Of a stretch of 64,000 nucleotides of DNA, positions 26,681-35,466 are shown piece after piece. Origin of the DNA: JACCTU01 sp963809175 (GTDB taxonomy: Bacteria; Actinomycetota; Thermoleophilia; Gaiellales; Gaiellaceae); assembly GCA_963809175.1 (NCBI GenBank), contig CAWEIK010000001.1, positions 1,426,001-1,490,000 of the forward strand, read 5' to 3'. A program made the translations under genes and the position numbers. How positions within the stretch are numbered: position 1 is the stretch's first letter; every line of letters starts with the position of its first letter. The notes beneath the pieces are model-generated. The model was not told the DNA's origin, did not search any database, and saw nothing but the letters and a program-made list of their open reading frames with translations.

Positions 26681-27079
26681 CCGACGCGCTTCTCGAGCTC
26701 GGCGATCCGGCGCTCGAGGCGGTCGATCGCGTCGACCACGGGGTTGTCCGCAGTGTCGGCTCTGTAGCGGCTGACGAGGGCCGACGCGATCGTCCCGGTC
26801 ACGAGCGAGAGGAACGCGAAGCCGAGCACCATCAGGATGCCCGCGACGAGGCGACCGAACGACTGCTGCGGCACGACGTCGCCGTAGCCCACGGTCGTGA
26901 CCGTCGAGACCGACCACCAAAGCGCCGTTCCGTAGGTCGGGAACGACTCGGAGTCGACGATCCGCATCACGGCCGCGAAGGCGAAGATGAGGCCGATCAT
27001 GGTCACGAACAACGCGGGGAGGACTCGCCCGCGTCTGGAGGCTCCGCACCAGCCGCTTCGTTCCGAAACCCCCGATCAC
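26677..27079 (-). CDS. Two-TM potassium channel protein (probable frame break near 27035)
   Basis: The main frame, 26677-27012, encodes 111 aa with an outer helix (MIGLIFAFAAVMRIVD), the pore loop ALWWSVSTVTTVGYGDVVP with the TVGYGD selectivity filter, an inner helix, and a C-terminal coiled coil (AIDRLERRIAELEKRVG). An N-terminal extension from GTG at 27079 (VIGGFGTKRLVRSLQTR) joins it if one extra base near 27035 is removed. That would place the start 10 nt after the MBL gene. Without the repair, a TTG at 27012 is the first usable start. Confidence 0.82.
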
Positions 27080-27089
27080 AGCGGATGAT

Positions 27090-27828
27090 TCATGGCTGCA
27101 TTGTGAGGGATTCGCCCGGTTCCAGCACGCGGACCTCGACCTCTGGTGCGCGCTCGCGCGCGGCGGCCACGAACTCGTCGACCGGGTCGCGGAGAAACGG
27201 GGCGCGCGACCGCCGGTGGAGCGGCCGAAACGTGCCCCAGTGGATCGGCACGACGACTCGCGGTTTCAGCAGCGCCACCGCGTCTGCGGCGCTGTGCCGG
27301 GTCGAGATGACCGGTGCCGAGGCTCGCACCCCAGCCCCAGATCGGCACGAGGGCCAGGTCGAGCTCCGAGACGATCCCCTCGAGGCCGGGGTAGACGTCC
27401 GTGTCGCCGGCGAAGAACACGCGGGATGAGCCGAGCAGCGCGTAGCCCACGGGAGCGGCGCGCGCTCTCGAGCCGACTCGCCGCTCGTCGTGCTCGGCGT
27501 GGCTCACCCGCACACGCAGGCCTGACACCTCGAGCTCGTCGCCTGCGAGCACCTCGCGCACGTCGGCGAATCCCTGCTTCCGCACGAGCGGTCCGAGACC
27601 TCGAGGAACGACCACCGGAACTGAGCGCGGCAGCTTCCGCAGCGACGGCAGGTCGAGGTGGTCGTGGTGCCCGTGCGAGATCAGAACGGCGTCGACTGCT
27701 GTCTCGGTGGGAGCCGGCGACGAGCGTCGCAAGTGCGCCACCCGCCTTCGCAGGAGCGGATCGGTGAGCACTCGCGCCCCGTCGAGCTCGAGGAGGACGG
27801 TCGAGTGCCCCAGCCAGCGGACCTCCAT
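27090..27828 (-). CDS. Metallo-beta-lactamase-fold hydrolase, UlaG-like (frame break near 27303)
   Basis: About 245 aa after repair. The zinc motif ISHGHHDHLDLPSL (HxHxDH) is near residue 50, FFAGDTDVYPG supplies the later Asp, and PIHWGTFRPLHRR supplies the last His. The +1 break is an extra base in 'ccgGcacagc'. This subfamily includes lactonases and N-acyl phosphatidylethanolamine phospholipase D-like enzymes; the substrate is open. It starts 7 nt after the upstream membrane protein gene. Confidence 0.82.
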
Positions 27829-27835
27829 CGGCTGC

Positions 27836-29027
27836 TTACTGGCTTGGGCCGCGGCCGCGCATGCGCGCGAATCGCTCGCGCGCGTAGTCCGAGAGATCGA
27901 GCTCGGACGCCCCCGGATGCTCGACGGCCGTCATGCGGCGGAGTACCTCGACCCCGAACGCGAGGAACACCGCGGCGGCGATCATCAGCGGAACGCGCGT
28001 CGTCTGAACCGTCGGGGACCAGATCAGGAGCAGGGCGAAGAGCACCGCCGCCGCACCGAAGGCGATCTCCGCCCGCGCGAGGAACGGCGCGAGCTCCGTC
28101 CGCGCGGCCGTCGCACTGCGGCCCACACCGGAGATCCACACCGCGACGAGCAGGACCACCCCGAGGCCGACGAAGGTCCAACCGCCGTCGGAGAGCTGCC
28201 GGGTGAGGATGTCCCAGGCGTTTCCCGCCGCGGTCTCCGCGGAGCTGTTCGCGACGAGCGTGTCGACGATGTACGAGCCTCCGAGCTTGCGCACCGCGAG
28301 CACGAGGAGTCCCGTCACGATCGTGACCACTCCGATGGAACGCAGAATCGCGCGCCGACGTCCCGAGGCGAGTGCGAGCGCCGCAGCAAAGAGGAGCAGC
28401 GGCACGACCCAGAGCCAGCTGCCAAGCGTCTTGAGGAGCTCGGTCAGGTCCTGGGCGCTCTCGAGCTGGTTCGCGTCCATGACCTTGATCCGCGTGCTGT
28501 CCTCGGGGAGCTGCGCGGCAAGCCGGGCAAGGATCGGGACACGCTGGCCGAGCTCGACCAGGAGCGGGCCGAGGTCGAGGAACACGGCGCCCTGAGTCGG
28601 TCTCGACGCCCCGGACGTCGTCTTCGAGCACGGTGATCAGTTGCTCGTGGGAGAACGCGATCGCGTTGACCCAGAGCTCCTGGGCCTCTGGTCGGTCGAA
28701 CATCCGAACCGCGCCGCGATCGGCGAGCTCGCGCACGGCGGCACTGAGCGCGCCTGCGAGCCCCTGCTGGTCGGCGGGGAGTTGCTGCTCGAGCTGGGCG
28801 GTGACGTCGACGTTCGTGAACAGCTGTTCGACGAGCGTCGCAGCGATCTGGTCGCGGATTTCCTTGTCCTCGATCAGCAGTGCCGCCGACTCCTTGACCG
28901 TTGCCGTATCGAGCGCCTGGAACCGGATGTACCCGGCGAGCAGGCTGGCGATCAGGAACAGGGCGCCCAGGAACACGAGCACGCGCGCTCCGAGCATGCG
29001 GCCGCGCGAAGGGGTGCCGTCGGTCAC
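27836..29027 (-). CDS. Large membrane protein of unknown function (frame break near 28597)
   Basis: About 396 aa after repair, from GTG at 29027. An N-terminal helix (GARVLVFLGALFLIASLLAG) precedes a soluble extracytoplasmic domain of ~200 residues (IRDQIAATLVEQLFTNVDVT). After the +1 break follow LGPLLVELGQRVPILARLAA and four further helices (TLGSWLWVVPLLLFAAALAL, TFVGLGVVLLVAVWISGVG). The layout resembles actinobacterial integral membrane proteins with no assigned role. First of a three-gene minus-strand run with the MBL hydrolase and K+ channel. Confidence 0.68.
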
Positions 29028-29062
29028 GGGTCGATCGTCGCGCGACCAGGGGGGCCGCGTCT

Positions 29063-29079
29063 TCACCCCGTCGGGGTGA
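29063..29079. promoter_or_regulatory. Copy 10 of the TCACCC-N5-GGGTGA dyad
   Basis: Sequence TCACCCCGTCGGGGTGA, perfect arms. Located 35 nt upstream of the GTG at 29027 (minus), in the 144-nt divergent region shared with LAL regulator 2. Confidence 0.65.
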
Positions 29080-29117
29080 CGGTCAGTCGGTGTCGGGGTG
29101 GTGAAGCGGCCTTGCAC

Positions 29118-29134
29118 TCACCCTCAAAGGGTGG
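29118..29134. promoter_or_regulatory. Copy 11 of the TCACCC-N5-GGGTGA dyad
   Basis: Sequence TCACCCTCAAAGGGTGG, one mismatch at the last base. It ends 37 nt before the ATG of LAL regulator 2, so this regulator may control itself. Confidence 0.55.
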
Positions 29135-29171
29135 CAGTCTCTTTGACCAGACAACGAGAAGGGCCGCAATC

Positions 29172-31832
29172 ATGCAGACGGTCAAGACCTCGGGACGTGG
29201 TGGAGCGGCCCGCCGCGTAACGTCGATTCGGATCCATCGAACGAAGCTGGTCGCCCCACCGCGGCCGCCGAGCTTCGTCAGACGCGCCCGGCTCGACGAG
29301 CTCGTGACGCGCTCGGTCGAGCAGCCTCTAACCCTGATCTCCGCGCACGCGGGGACGGGGAAGACCGCACTCCTTGCCTCGTGGGCGTCCGGTCGCCGAG
29401 ACGTCGCGTGGCTGACGGTCGACCGCGACGACAACTGGAGCCCTCACTTCTGGCAGGCCGTGGAGCTCGCCCTGGACGGCGTGCTCGGCCCTTCCCACTT
29501 CGAAGGGGGCGTCGACGACCCCGTGCAGCGGATCGTCGGGCGGCTGCCCCCGCGGCGAAGCGTCGTGCTCGTCCTCGACGACCTCCACGAGATCGAGAAC
29601 CCGGTCGTGCTGAAGGAGCTCGGGTCGCTGATCTCGCACGCCCCGAAACAGCTTCGGATCGTCGTCGCGACCCGCGCGGATCCGCCGCTTCGGATCCAAC
29701 GCCAGCGCGTCGCCGGCCAGCTCGCCGAAGTGCGTGCCGGCGAGCTTGCGTTCACGTCCGCGGAGTGCCGTGACCTGCTTGGCCCGCTGGCGGAGCTCCT
29801 CGACGCTGAGGACGTCGAGACGCTCTGCGCGCGGACCGAGGGCTGGGCGGCCGGGATCCGGCTCGCCGCGCTCTCGCTCGAGGGTGAGGAGGACAAGCGC
29901 GGCTTCGTGCGCCGCTTTGCCGGCGACGACCGTGCCGTCTCCGACTATCTGCTGAACGAGATCTTCGATCGTCTGCCGGAAGCCCGACGCCGGTTCATGC
30001 TCCGTACGGCCATCCCCAAGCGGCTCACGGCCGAATTGGCCGTCGAGTTGAGCGGCGACCCGAACGCAGCTCGGGTGATCGACGATCTGGAGGCGGCGAA
30101 CTTCCTGATCTCGGGCCAGGCCGGGCGGACCGTGGCGTACCGGTACCACGCATTGCTCCGGGACTTTCTGCTCGCCCGCCTGGCACAGCTGCAGCCGAAG
30201 GAGTTGCGGTCGCTGCAGCGTCGCACCGCGCACTGGGCGTGGCGTCATGGCGATCCGGAGACCGCGTTCCGTCATGCAATCGCGGGCGAGGACTGGGATC
30301 TCGCTGACGACCTGACGGCTGAGGCCTGGAACATCATCGTCTTCGGAGTGGCCGCGCGAGACCGCGACGCGGTCAGCGAGACGCCGGAAGCGCAGCTCGA
30401 GAATCGGCCCGGCCTCGCATTCCGCGTTGCCGCAGCGCACCTCTTTCTCGGCAATCGCCAAGAGGCCGAGCGGATCTTCACGATCGGTGAACGGGGCTTG
30501 CAGAGCGCGACTCCGGACCGGCGCGACGCGTTGGCCGTCATCTCGGCGACGTTCGTGCTGACGATCGCGAGGCTCCAGGGCGACTACGCGCGAGTCCTCG
30601 AGCTCGCTCGAGAGCTCGAGGCCCAGCCGATCGTCGGGACGTACGCGGCGGCCGTGCGAGAGCGAGCACGGCAGGCGATCGTCCTGTCGAACCTCGGCAC
30701 CGTCGATGTCTCGACGGGCGCCGTGGCGGACGCCGAGCCTCGCCTGCACGAGGCGATGTCGCTCGCACGCGAGACCGGTCTGGATCACGTCGTCCTCAAC
30801 TCGCTGAGTCAGCTCGCGATGCTCGAGTCGACGCGCGGGCGGCTTCGCCACGCCGTCGACCTCGCGCGCGAGGCTGTCGATTTCGCGGAACGTCGCAACT
30901 GGGAGATGCTGCACCAGGGCATCGGTTCCCGGCTCGTGCTCGGGTGGGCGTACTACCAGTGGAACGAGCTCGAGCTTGCATCGGAGCACATCCAGCAGGC
31001 GGCCGCAGCCGCACGCCACTGGGGCGACCGGACCGGCACGGTCGGCGCTGCGCTGCTCGAGGCGCTGGTGCTCGCCGCAGGCGGTCCTGACGGGTCCGTC
31101 GACGGTTTGCGCCGGCTTCGCGGCGTGCGCGCGCAGATGCAAGGTTGGGTGCCGCCGGTCTTTCTCGCCGCACTCGTGCAGACCGTCGAGGCGCGCGTCC
31201 TCGCGGCGAGCGGCGACCTCGAGGGTGCTCGGCTCGCGATCGAGCGAAGCGAGCTCGACGAGGGGGACGGCGGCCTCGTGCTGGCCAGGATCAGCCTCGC
31301 GCAGGGCGCGCCGACGGACGCGCTGGCCGAGATCGAGGCGTACGACCCTGCCAGCGGCACCCGCGATCTCGCGGGTCAGGTCGAAGCCGGCGTGCTCGAA
31401 GCCGTCGCGAGGCAAGAGCTGAACGACCGGGCCGGTGCCGCCCTCGCAATCGAGTCGGCACTCGGGCTCGCCGAGCGGGGCAGTTACCGGCGCCCCTTTG
31501 TCGACGGCGGTCCGTCGGTTCGCGGTCTGCTCGTCGAGCGTGTGCGTCACGGAACGGACCATCGCGCGCTCGTCGCCGAGCTGATCGCAGCGCTCGAGCG
31601 AAGAGCGGCGAGCAAGGAGCTGACGCTGCCGGAGCTGCTCGAGCCGCTCAGCGACCGCGAACAGGCTGTGCTGCGCTACCTCCCGACGATGATGTCGAAC
31701 GCGGAGATCGCGTCCGAGCTCTTCCTCTCGGTGAACACGGTCAAGACGCACCTGAAGGCGATCTACCGCAAGCTCGGCGCGACACGTCGCCGCGACGCGG
31801 TCGAGCGTGCACGACGGGTCGAGCTCCTCTGA
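29172..31832 (+). CDS. LAL-type LuxR-family ATPase regulator 2 (MalT-like)
   Basis: 886 aa from the ATG at 29172; the frame continues upstream but antisense to another gene. P-loop SAHAGTGKTALL (residues ~58-69), Walker B VVLVLDDLHEI, then WAAGIRLAALSLEG typical of MalT-like STAND ATPases. Helical repeats follow, and a C-terminal LuxR HTH (NAEIASELFLSVNTVKTHLK) ends the protein. Unlike LAL 1 it has a normal-length Walker A-B spacer. The gene is followed 17 nt later by the FGE gene, so regulator and sulfatase-maturation enzyme share a transcript. Confidence 0.93.
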   Translation: MQTVKTSGRGGAARRVTSIRIHRTKLVAPPRPPSFVRRARLDELVTRSVEQPLTLISAHAGTGKTALLASWASGRRDVAWLTVDRDDNWSPHFWQAVELALDGVLGPSHFEGGVDDPVQRIVGRLPPRRSVVLVLDDLHEIENPVVLKELGSLISHAPKQLRIVVATRADPPLRIQRQRVAGQLAEVRAGELAFTSAECRDLLGPLAELLDAEDVETLCARTEGWAAGIRLAALSLEGEEDKRGFVRRFAGDDRAVSDYLLNEIFDRLPEARRRFMLRTAIPKRLTAELAVELSGDPNAARVIDDLEAANFLISGQAGRTVAYRYHALLRDFLLARLAQLQPKELRSLQRRTAHWAWRHGDPETAFRHAIAGEDWDLADDLTAEAWNIIVFGVAARDRDAVSETPEAQLENRPGLAFRVAAAHLFLGNRQEAERIFTIGERGLQSATPDRRDALAVISATFVLTIARLQGDYARVLELARELEAQPIVGTYAAAVRERARQAIVLSNLGTVDVSTGAVADAEPRLHEAMSLARETGLDHVVLNSLSQLAMLESTRGRLRHAVDLAREAVDFAERRNWEMLHQGIGSRLVLGWAYYQWNELELASEHIQQAAAAARHWGDRTGTVGAALLEALVLAAGGPDGSVDGLRRLRGVRAQMQGWVPPVFLAALVQTVEARVLAASGDLEGARLAIERSELDEGDGGLVLARISLAQGAPTDALAEIEAYDPASGTRDLAGQVEAGVLEAVARQELNDRAGAALAIESALGLAERGSYRRPFVDGGPSVRGLLVERVRHGTDHRALVAELIAALERRAASKELTLPELLEPLSDREQAVLRYLPTMMSNAEIASELFLSVNTVKTHLKAIYRKLGATRRRDAVERARRVELL

Positions 31833-31849
31833 CTTCGCGCGTGCGCGGC

Positions 31850-32743
31850 ATGCGTCGGCTCGAGGGTGGCACGTTCGCGATGGGGTCGGAGGACTTCTAT
31901 CCCGAGGAGCGCCCCGTCCACCGCGTGACCGTCGACGGCTTCTGGATCGACGAGCACCCGGTGACGGCCGGCGACTACCGCCGCTTCGTCCGCGAGACCG
32001 GGTACACGACGGTCGCAGAGCGGCCGCTCGATCCCGCCGACTACCCGGACGCCGATCCGGAGCTGCTCGTGCCGGGGTCGCTCGTGTTTCGCAAGACGAC
32101 CGGCCCGGTGAGCCTGAACGACTTCCGCAACTGGTGGGAGTACGTGCCGGGCGCGTACTGGAAGAAGCCGGCCGGCGCCGGCAGCACGATCAACGGCCGC
32201 GACCGGCATCCGGTCGTGCAGGTCGCGTACGAGGATGCCGAGGCGTACGCGACGTGGGCGGGCAAGTCGTTGCCGACCGAAGCGGAGTGGGAGTTCGCGG
32301 CGCGCGGCGGCCTCGAGAGCTCGAGGTTCGCGTGGGGAGACGACGAGGTTCCGAACGGAACGCGGCTGGCGAACACGTGGCAGGGCGAGTTCCCGTGGCA
32401 CAACTCGAAGGACGACGGCTTCGAGGGAACGTCTCCGGTCGGCAGCTTCGCGCCGAACGGCTACGGACTGCTCGACATGTGCGGCAACGTCTGGGAGTGG
32501 ACGAGCGACTTCTTCCGGCTGCAGCACACCGACGAGGTCGAGCGCCCGTGCTGCGTCCCGCGGAACCCGCGCGTGAGCTCGCCGCAGTCGGTCGAGCCGA
32601 TCCCGCGCAGAGTGATCAAGGGTGGCTCCCATCTCTGCGCGCCGAACTACTGCCTCCGCTATCGCCCGGCGGCCAGGCAGGGCGAGGCCGTCGACACGTC
32701 GACGGGGCACATCGGCTTTCGCTGCGTCCTCCGCGACGCGTAG
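31850..32743 (+). CDS. Formylglycine-generating enzyme (FGE-sulfatase family)
   Basis: 297 aa from ATG at 31850 (an in-frame GTG at 31841 is an alternative). The enzyme oxidises a Cys in CxPxR of type I sulfatases to formylglycine, using copper and O2. Family blocks are complete: GGTFAMGSEDFYPEERPVHR, SLPTEAEWEFAARGG, LLDMCGNVWEWTSDFF, VIKGGSHLCAPNYCLRYRPA. The two active-site cysteines are C263 (SHLC) and C268 (NYC). The likely client is the sulfatase at 17294-19658, whose CSPTR site fits. It is downstream of LAL regulator 2 and 2 nt upstream of the YihY/BrkB gene. Confidence 0.93.
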   Translation: MRRLEGGTFAMGSEDFYPEERPVHRVTVDGFWIDEHPVTAGDYRRFVRETGYTTVAERPLDPADYPDADPELLVPGSLVFRKTTGPVSLNDFRNWWEYVPGAYWKKPAGAGSTINGRDRHPVVQVAYEDAEAYATWAGKSLPTEAEWEFAARGGLESSRFAWGDDEVPNGTRLANTWQGEFPWHNSKDDGFEGTSPVGSFAPNGYGLLDMCGNVWEWTSDFFRLQHTDEVERPCCVPRNPRVSSPQSVEPIPRRVIKGGSHLCAPNYCLRYRPAARQGEAVDTSTGHIGFRCVLRDA

Positions 32744-32745
32744 CG

Positions 32746-33570
32746 ATGAGACGCGCCGTCTCGATTGCCGTGAGGGGCTACGGCGCGCACGGGCTGTCGC
32801 AGCAGGCTGCTGCGATCTCGTTTCGAGTGCTCTTCTCGCTCGTGCCGCTGATCGCGCTGACCGTGTCGTTCCTCGACCTCGTCCTTCCGCACGACGTCGC
32901 CGAACGGTTCGCCGACTGGATCGTGGGCGACCTCGGCGGTGCCGAGCACCTGGAGGACAGCATCGACCGGTCGGTCGTCGGCGGTCGTGCGACAGCGTCG
33001 GTCGCGGGGCTGCTCGCGCTCGTCGGCCTGCTGTGGGCGGCGAGCGGACTGATGGGCTCGATCCGGATCGCCTTTCAGAGCATCTGGTCGGCGGCGCCCC
33101 GCCGCCCTTATGTCCGCGCAAAGGCGCTCGACTTCGCGTTGGTGCTCGGGGCCGGGATCATCGTGGTCGCAGGATTCGGGCTCAGCGTCGTCGCAGAGGC
33201 GGTCGCGCAGCTCGGCGGCAGCCTCGGCGACGCGCTCGGCCTGACCCGCGCCCGTGACCGGCTCGGTGAGCTGATCGGGCTCGCCGCCTCTCTCGGACTG
33301 ACGTTCGTCTGCTGCCTCGTTCTCTATCGGTTCGTCCCACCGGTGACGCCGTCCTGGCGACCGGTGCTGATCGGAGCAACGGCGGGTGCGATCGGCTTCG
33401 AGGTCGCGTCGATCGCGTACGGCTGGTACCTCACGCGGTTCGGCGACCTCAGCGTCGTGTACGGCGCGCTCGGCGCGCTGCTCGGATTCCTGCTCGTCGT
33501 CTACGCCGGAGTCGTTGCGATGCTCGTCGGCGCGGAGCTCGTTGCGGGGTTCGCTACGCCGCGGGAGTGA
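32746..33570 (+). CDS. YihY/BrkB-family membrane protein
   Basis: 274 aa. The N-terminal signature GLSQQAAAISFRVLFSLVPL (residues ~15-34) and about six membrane helices, with the conserved WLLYRFVPP-like segment CCLVLYRFVPPVTPSWRPV, define the YihY/UPF0761 family. Often annotated as 'ribonuclease BN' in error; the real function is unknown. The ATG is 2 nt after the FGE stop. The 3' end overlaps the convergent NfeD-like gene by 17 nt. Confidence 0.88.
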   Translation: MRRAVSIAVRGYGAHGLSQQAAAISFRVLFSLVPLIALTVSFLDLVLPHDVAERFADWIVGDLGGAEHLEDSIDRSVVGGRATASVAGLLALVGLLWAASGLMGSIRIAFQSIWSAAPRRPYVRAKALDFALVLGAGIIVVAGFGLSVVAEAVAQLGGSLGDALGLTRARDRLGELIGLAASLGLTFVCCLVLYRFVPPVTPSWRPVLIGATAGAIGFEVASIAYGWYLTRFGDLSVVYGALGALLGFLLVVYAGVVAMLVGAELVAGFATPRE

Positions 33571-33874
33571 CGATGAGCTGCAGGTCGTTCCGGCCGACGA
33601 CCGTCACGACGTCGCCGACGTCGGCTCCGGCGTCGCACCGTGCCTCCCAGCGTTCGCCTGCAACCGCAACCTGACCGAACGGTCGACAGGCGACGACGAC
33701 CGAGGCCTGCTTCCCGATCAGCGTCTCGGCGCCGACCTCGACCGGGTTGGCGCGCATGCGGCGCCACCAATAGGCCGCTTCGAAGCAGCCGAGCACGAGA
33801 CAGACGAGAAATGCAGCCGCGTTCCACGGCGACGGGAGGACGATCAGGAGCCCGATTGCGAGCAGGAAGAACAC
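33554..33874 (-). CDS. NfeD-like membrane protein
   Basis: 106 aa. Two N-terminal helices (FFLLAIGLLIVLPSPW, AAAFLVCLVLGCFEAAYWWR) and a C-terminal OB-fold domain (ETLIGKQASVVVACRP, then GADVGDVVTVVGRNDLQLIV). This is the short NfeD1b type, which usually works with a flotillin-like or SPFH protein; none is seen here. A perfect dyad copy lies 38 nt upstream. Confidence 0.78.
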   Translation of the reverse strand: MFFLLAIGLLIVLPSPWNAAAFLVCLVLGCFEAAYWWRRMRANPVEVGAETLIGKQASVVVACRPFGQVAVAGERWEARCDAGADVGDVVTVVGRNDLQLIVTPAA

Positions 33875-33912
33875 GCGCTAGACGACTGTCGCCGCCGTGC
33901 GGTCTCGGGTCA

Positions 33913-33929
33913 TCACCCCTCCGGGGTGA
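33913..33929. promoter_or_regulatory. Copy 12 of the TCACCC-N5-GGGTGA dyad
   Basis: Sequence TCACCCCTCCGGGGTGA, perfect arms. It covers the last codons and stop of the flippase-like gene on the minus strand and is 38 nt upstream of the NfeD-like gene, which is its most likely target. Confidence 0.6.
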
Positions 33930-34947
33930 CGCCGCTCGTCCGCGGGCGGTACGTCGCGCCGAGCGTCGCGCCGAGCACGAGCGTCGGCACGATCGTCAGG
34001 AAGCGGTAGAGCAGCACGGCGGCGACGACCTCCGCGTCGCTGCCGCCGAACCCGACGAGAAATCCCGTGAGCCCGACCTCGACGATGCCGATCCCGCCCG
34101 GCGTCAGCGGGAGCGACCCGAGCAGGCGGATCAGCGACCAGGCGGCGAACGCCTCCACGAGGCTGACCTCGCTTCCGGTTACGCCGAGCGTGCGCAGGCA
34201 GGTCAGGAGCACCGCGAAGACGGAGAGCTGCCCGACGAGCGTCGCCAGCGTCAGGACGTGCCAGCGTCGGGCGAGCAGTGCGGCCGTCCGCTGGCGGAAC
34301 TGCACGATCGTCTCGGCGTTCCAGCGGACCTCGCTGCGGCGTGCTGCGTGTGCGAGCCAGCGCGCGCCGCGCCAGGCCCACGTGCCGACCTTGCGAGCGA
34401 GCCGGGTGCTCGCCAGCGCGCAGGCGAAGACCACGATCGAGACGACGAAGCCGATGAGCGCAAGCAGCCCCACGGTCTTGAGCAACGGGTTGTGGCCGCC
34501 GGTCAGCGTGAGCAGCCCGAGCGCGAGCGCCGGGAAGCCGAGCGCCGCGAGCTGGTTCCAGATCCCGGTGAGCGCCGCGGCGAGGGCGACCGCCGACGTG
34601 CGGTAGCCCCACTTGCGGAGCAGCACGAGCGAGGCCGCGATTCCGACTGCAGCTCCGCCCGGCGCGATGTAGGTCGAGGCGGTGGACGCTTGTGTCGATA
34701 CGAAGGCGCGCCAGAAGCCGAGCCCGGGAAGCGTTGCCATCCACGGCGGTGCGAACGTCGCGAGGTTGATCAACGTCACGAGCGCCAGCAGCGCCAGCGA
34801 CCGAGCGTCCAGGGTCTTCACCTCGCGCCAGACCTCGCCGTAGTCGGCCAGGCGCGGGAGCACGACCACGAACGCGACGACGACGACTGCGATCCCGGCT
34901 GCCTTCTGCAGCACACTCCGGGATCGCAGACGGCGAAGCCTCTTCAC
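33913..34947 (-). CDS. Lysylphosphatidylglycerol synthase TM-domain (UPF0104) family protein, second copy
   Basis: 344 aa with about eight membrane helices. Signature regions TASTYIAPGGAAVGIAASLV and LLGSLPLTPGGIGIVEVGLT (the P-G-G-I-G loop) match the flippase domain of MprF-like proteins; no synthase domain is present. It differs substantially from the protein at 20735-21865 and is not a recent duplicate. Role in lipid or undecaprenyl-sugar translocation is inferred only from family. Confidence 0.85.
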   Translation of the reverse strand: MKRLRRLRSRSVLQKAAGIAVVVVAFVVVLPRLADYGEVWREVKTLDARSLALLALVTLINLATFAPPWMATLPGLGFWRAFVSTQASTASTYIAPGGAAVGIAASLVLLRKWGYRTSAVALAAALTGIWNQLAALGFPALALGLLTLTGGHNPLLKTVGLLALIGFVVSIVVFACALASTRLARKVGTWAWRGARWLAHAARRSEVRWNAETIVQFRQRTAALLARRWHVLTLATLVGQLSVFAVLLTCLRTLGVTGSEVSLVEAFAAWSLIRLLGSLPLTPGGIGIVEVGLTGFLVGFGGSDAEVVAAVLLYRFLTIVPTLVLGATLGATYRPRTSGVTPEG

Positions 34948-34989
34948 GTACGCAGCATGAACGTCCGGCCGGAGGCGGCGCGTGGGCGG

Positions 34990-35409
34990 CTAGAGGCCGG
35001 CGGCGCGCGCGCTCCCTCGATCCCAGACGCACAGCGCCCAGATGATCGCCACGTCGAGCGCGATGACCACGATCGCCCAGACCGGGTAGTAGGGGATGAA
35101 GAAGAAGTTCGCGATCGCGCTGAAGATCGCGAGCACGATCCCGAACGAGCGGCCCCAGACGGCACCGCTGAAGATGGCCCAGCCGGCCGCGCCCAGCAGG
35201 ATGCCGAGGATCAGGTGCGCCCAGCCCCACACGGACGCGTCGAGATCGAAGATGTAGTTCTGGGTCACGACGAAGAACTCGTCGTCGAAGATCGCAGCCA
35301 GGCCGGTAATCGCCTGGAACACGCCGGCCATCAGCATCAGCGCGGCGGCGAACGTGACCAGGCCCATCGCCCAGCCGCTGGTCGTCCTCGGGGAACCGGG
35401 AGTCGTCAT
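34990..35409 (-). CDS. Four-TM DUF7144-like membrane protein
   Basis: 139 aa. Four membrane segments: GLVTFAAALMLMAGVFQAIT, WGWAHLILGILLGAAGWAIF, FGIVLAIFSAIANFFFIPYY and WAIVVIALDVAIIWALCVW. The motif YIFDLDASVWGWAHL is typical of a common actinobacterial DUF family. Function unknown. ATG preceded by GAAAGGACGT. Confidence 0.7.
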   Translation of the reverse strand: MTTPGSPRTTSGWAMGLVTFAAALMLMAGVFQAITGLAAIFDDEFFVVTQNYIFDLDASVWGWAHLILGILLGAAGWAIFSGAVWGRSFGIVLAIFSAIANFFFIPYYPVWAIVVIALDVAIIWALCVWDRGSARAAGL

Positions 35410-35466
35410 CGTGACGTCCTTTCTCGTTGACTGAGAGCGAGCCGATCTTTCGCCCGTGACGTTACG

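Noticed and set aside
7200..28600. Programmed +1 frameshifting as a shared regulatory mechanism for the many broken genes.
   Set aside because: Sites lack a common slippery sequence, stop codon or stimulatory structure that I can see, and hit unrelated housekeeping and accessory genes alike. The frequent NTC-G context is also the commonest codon junction in such GC-rich DNA.
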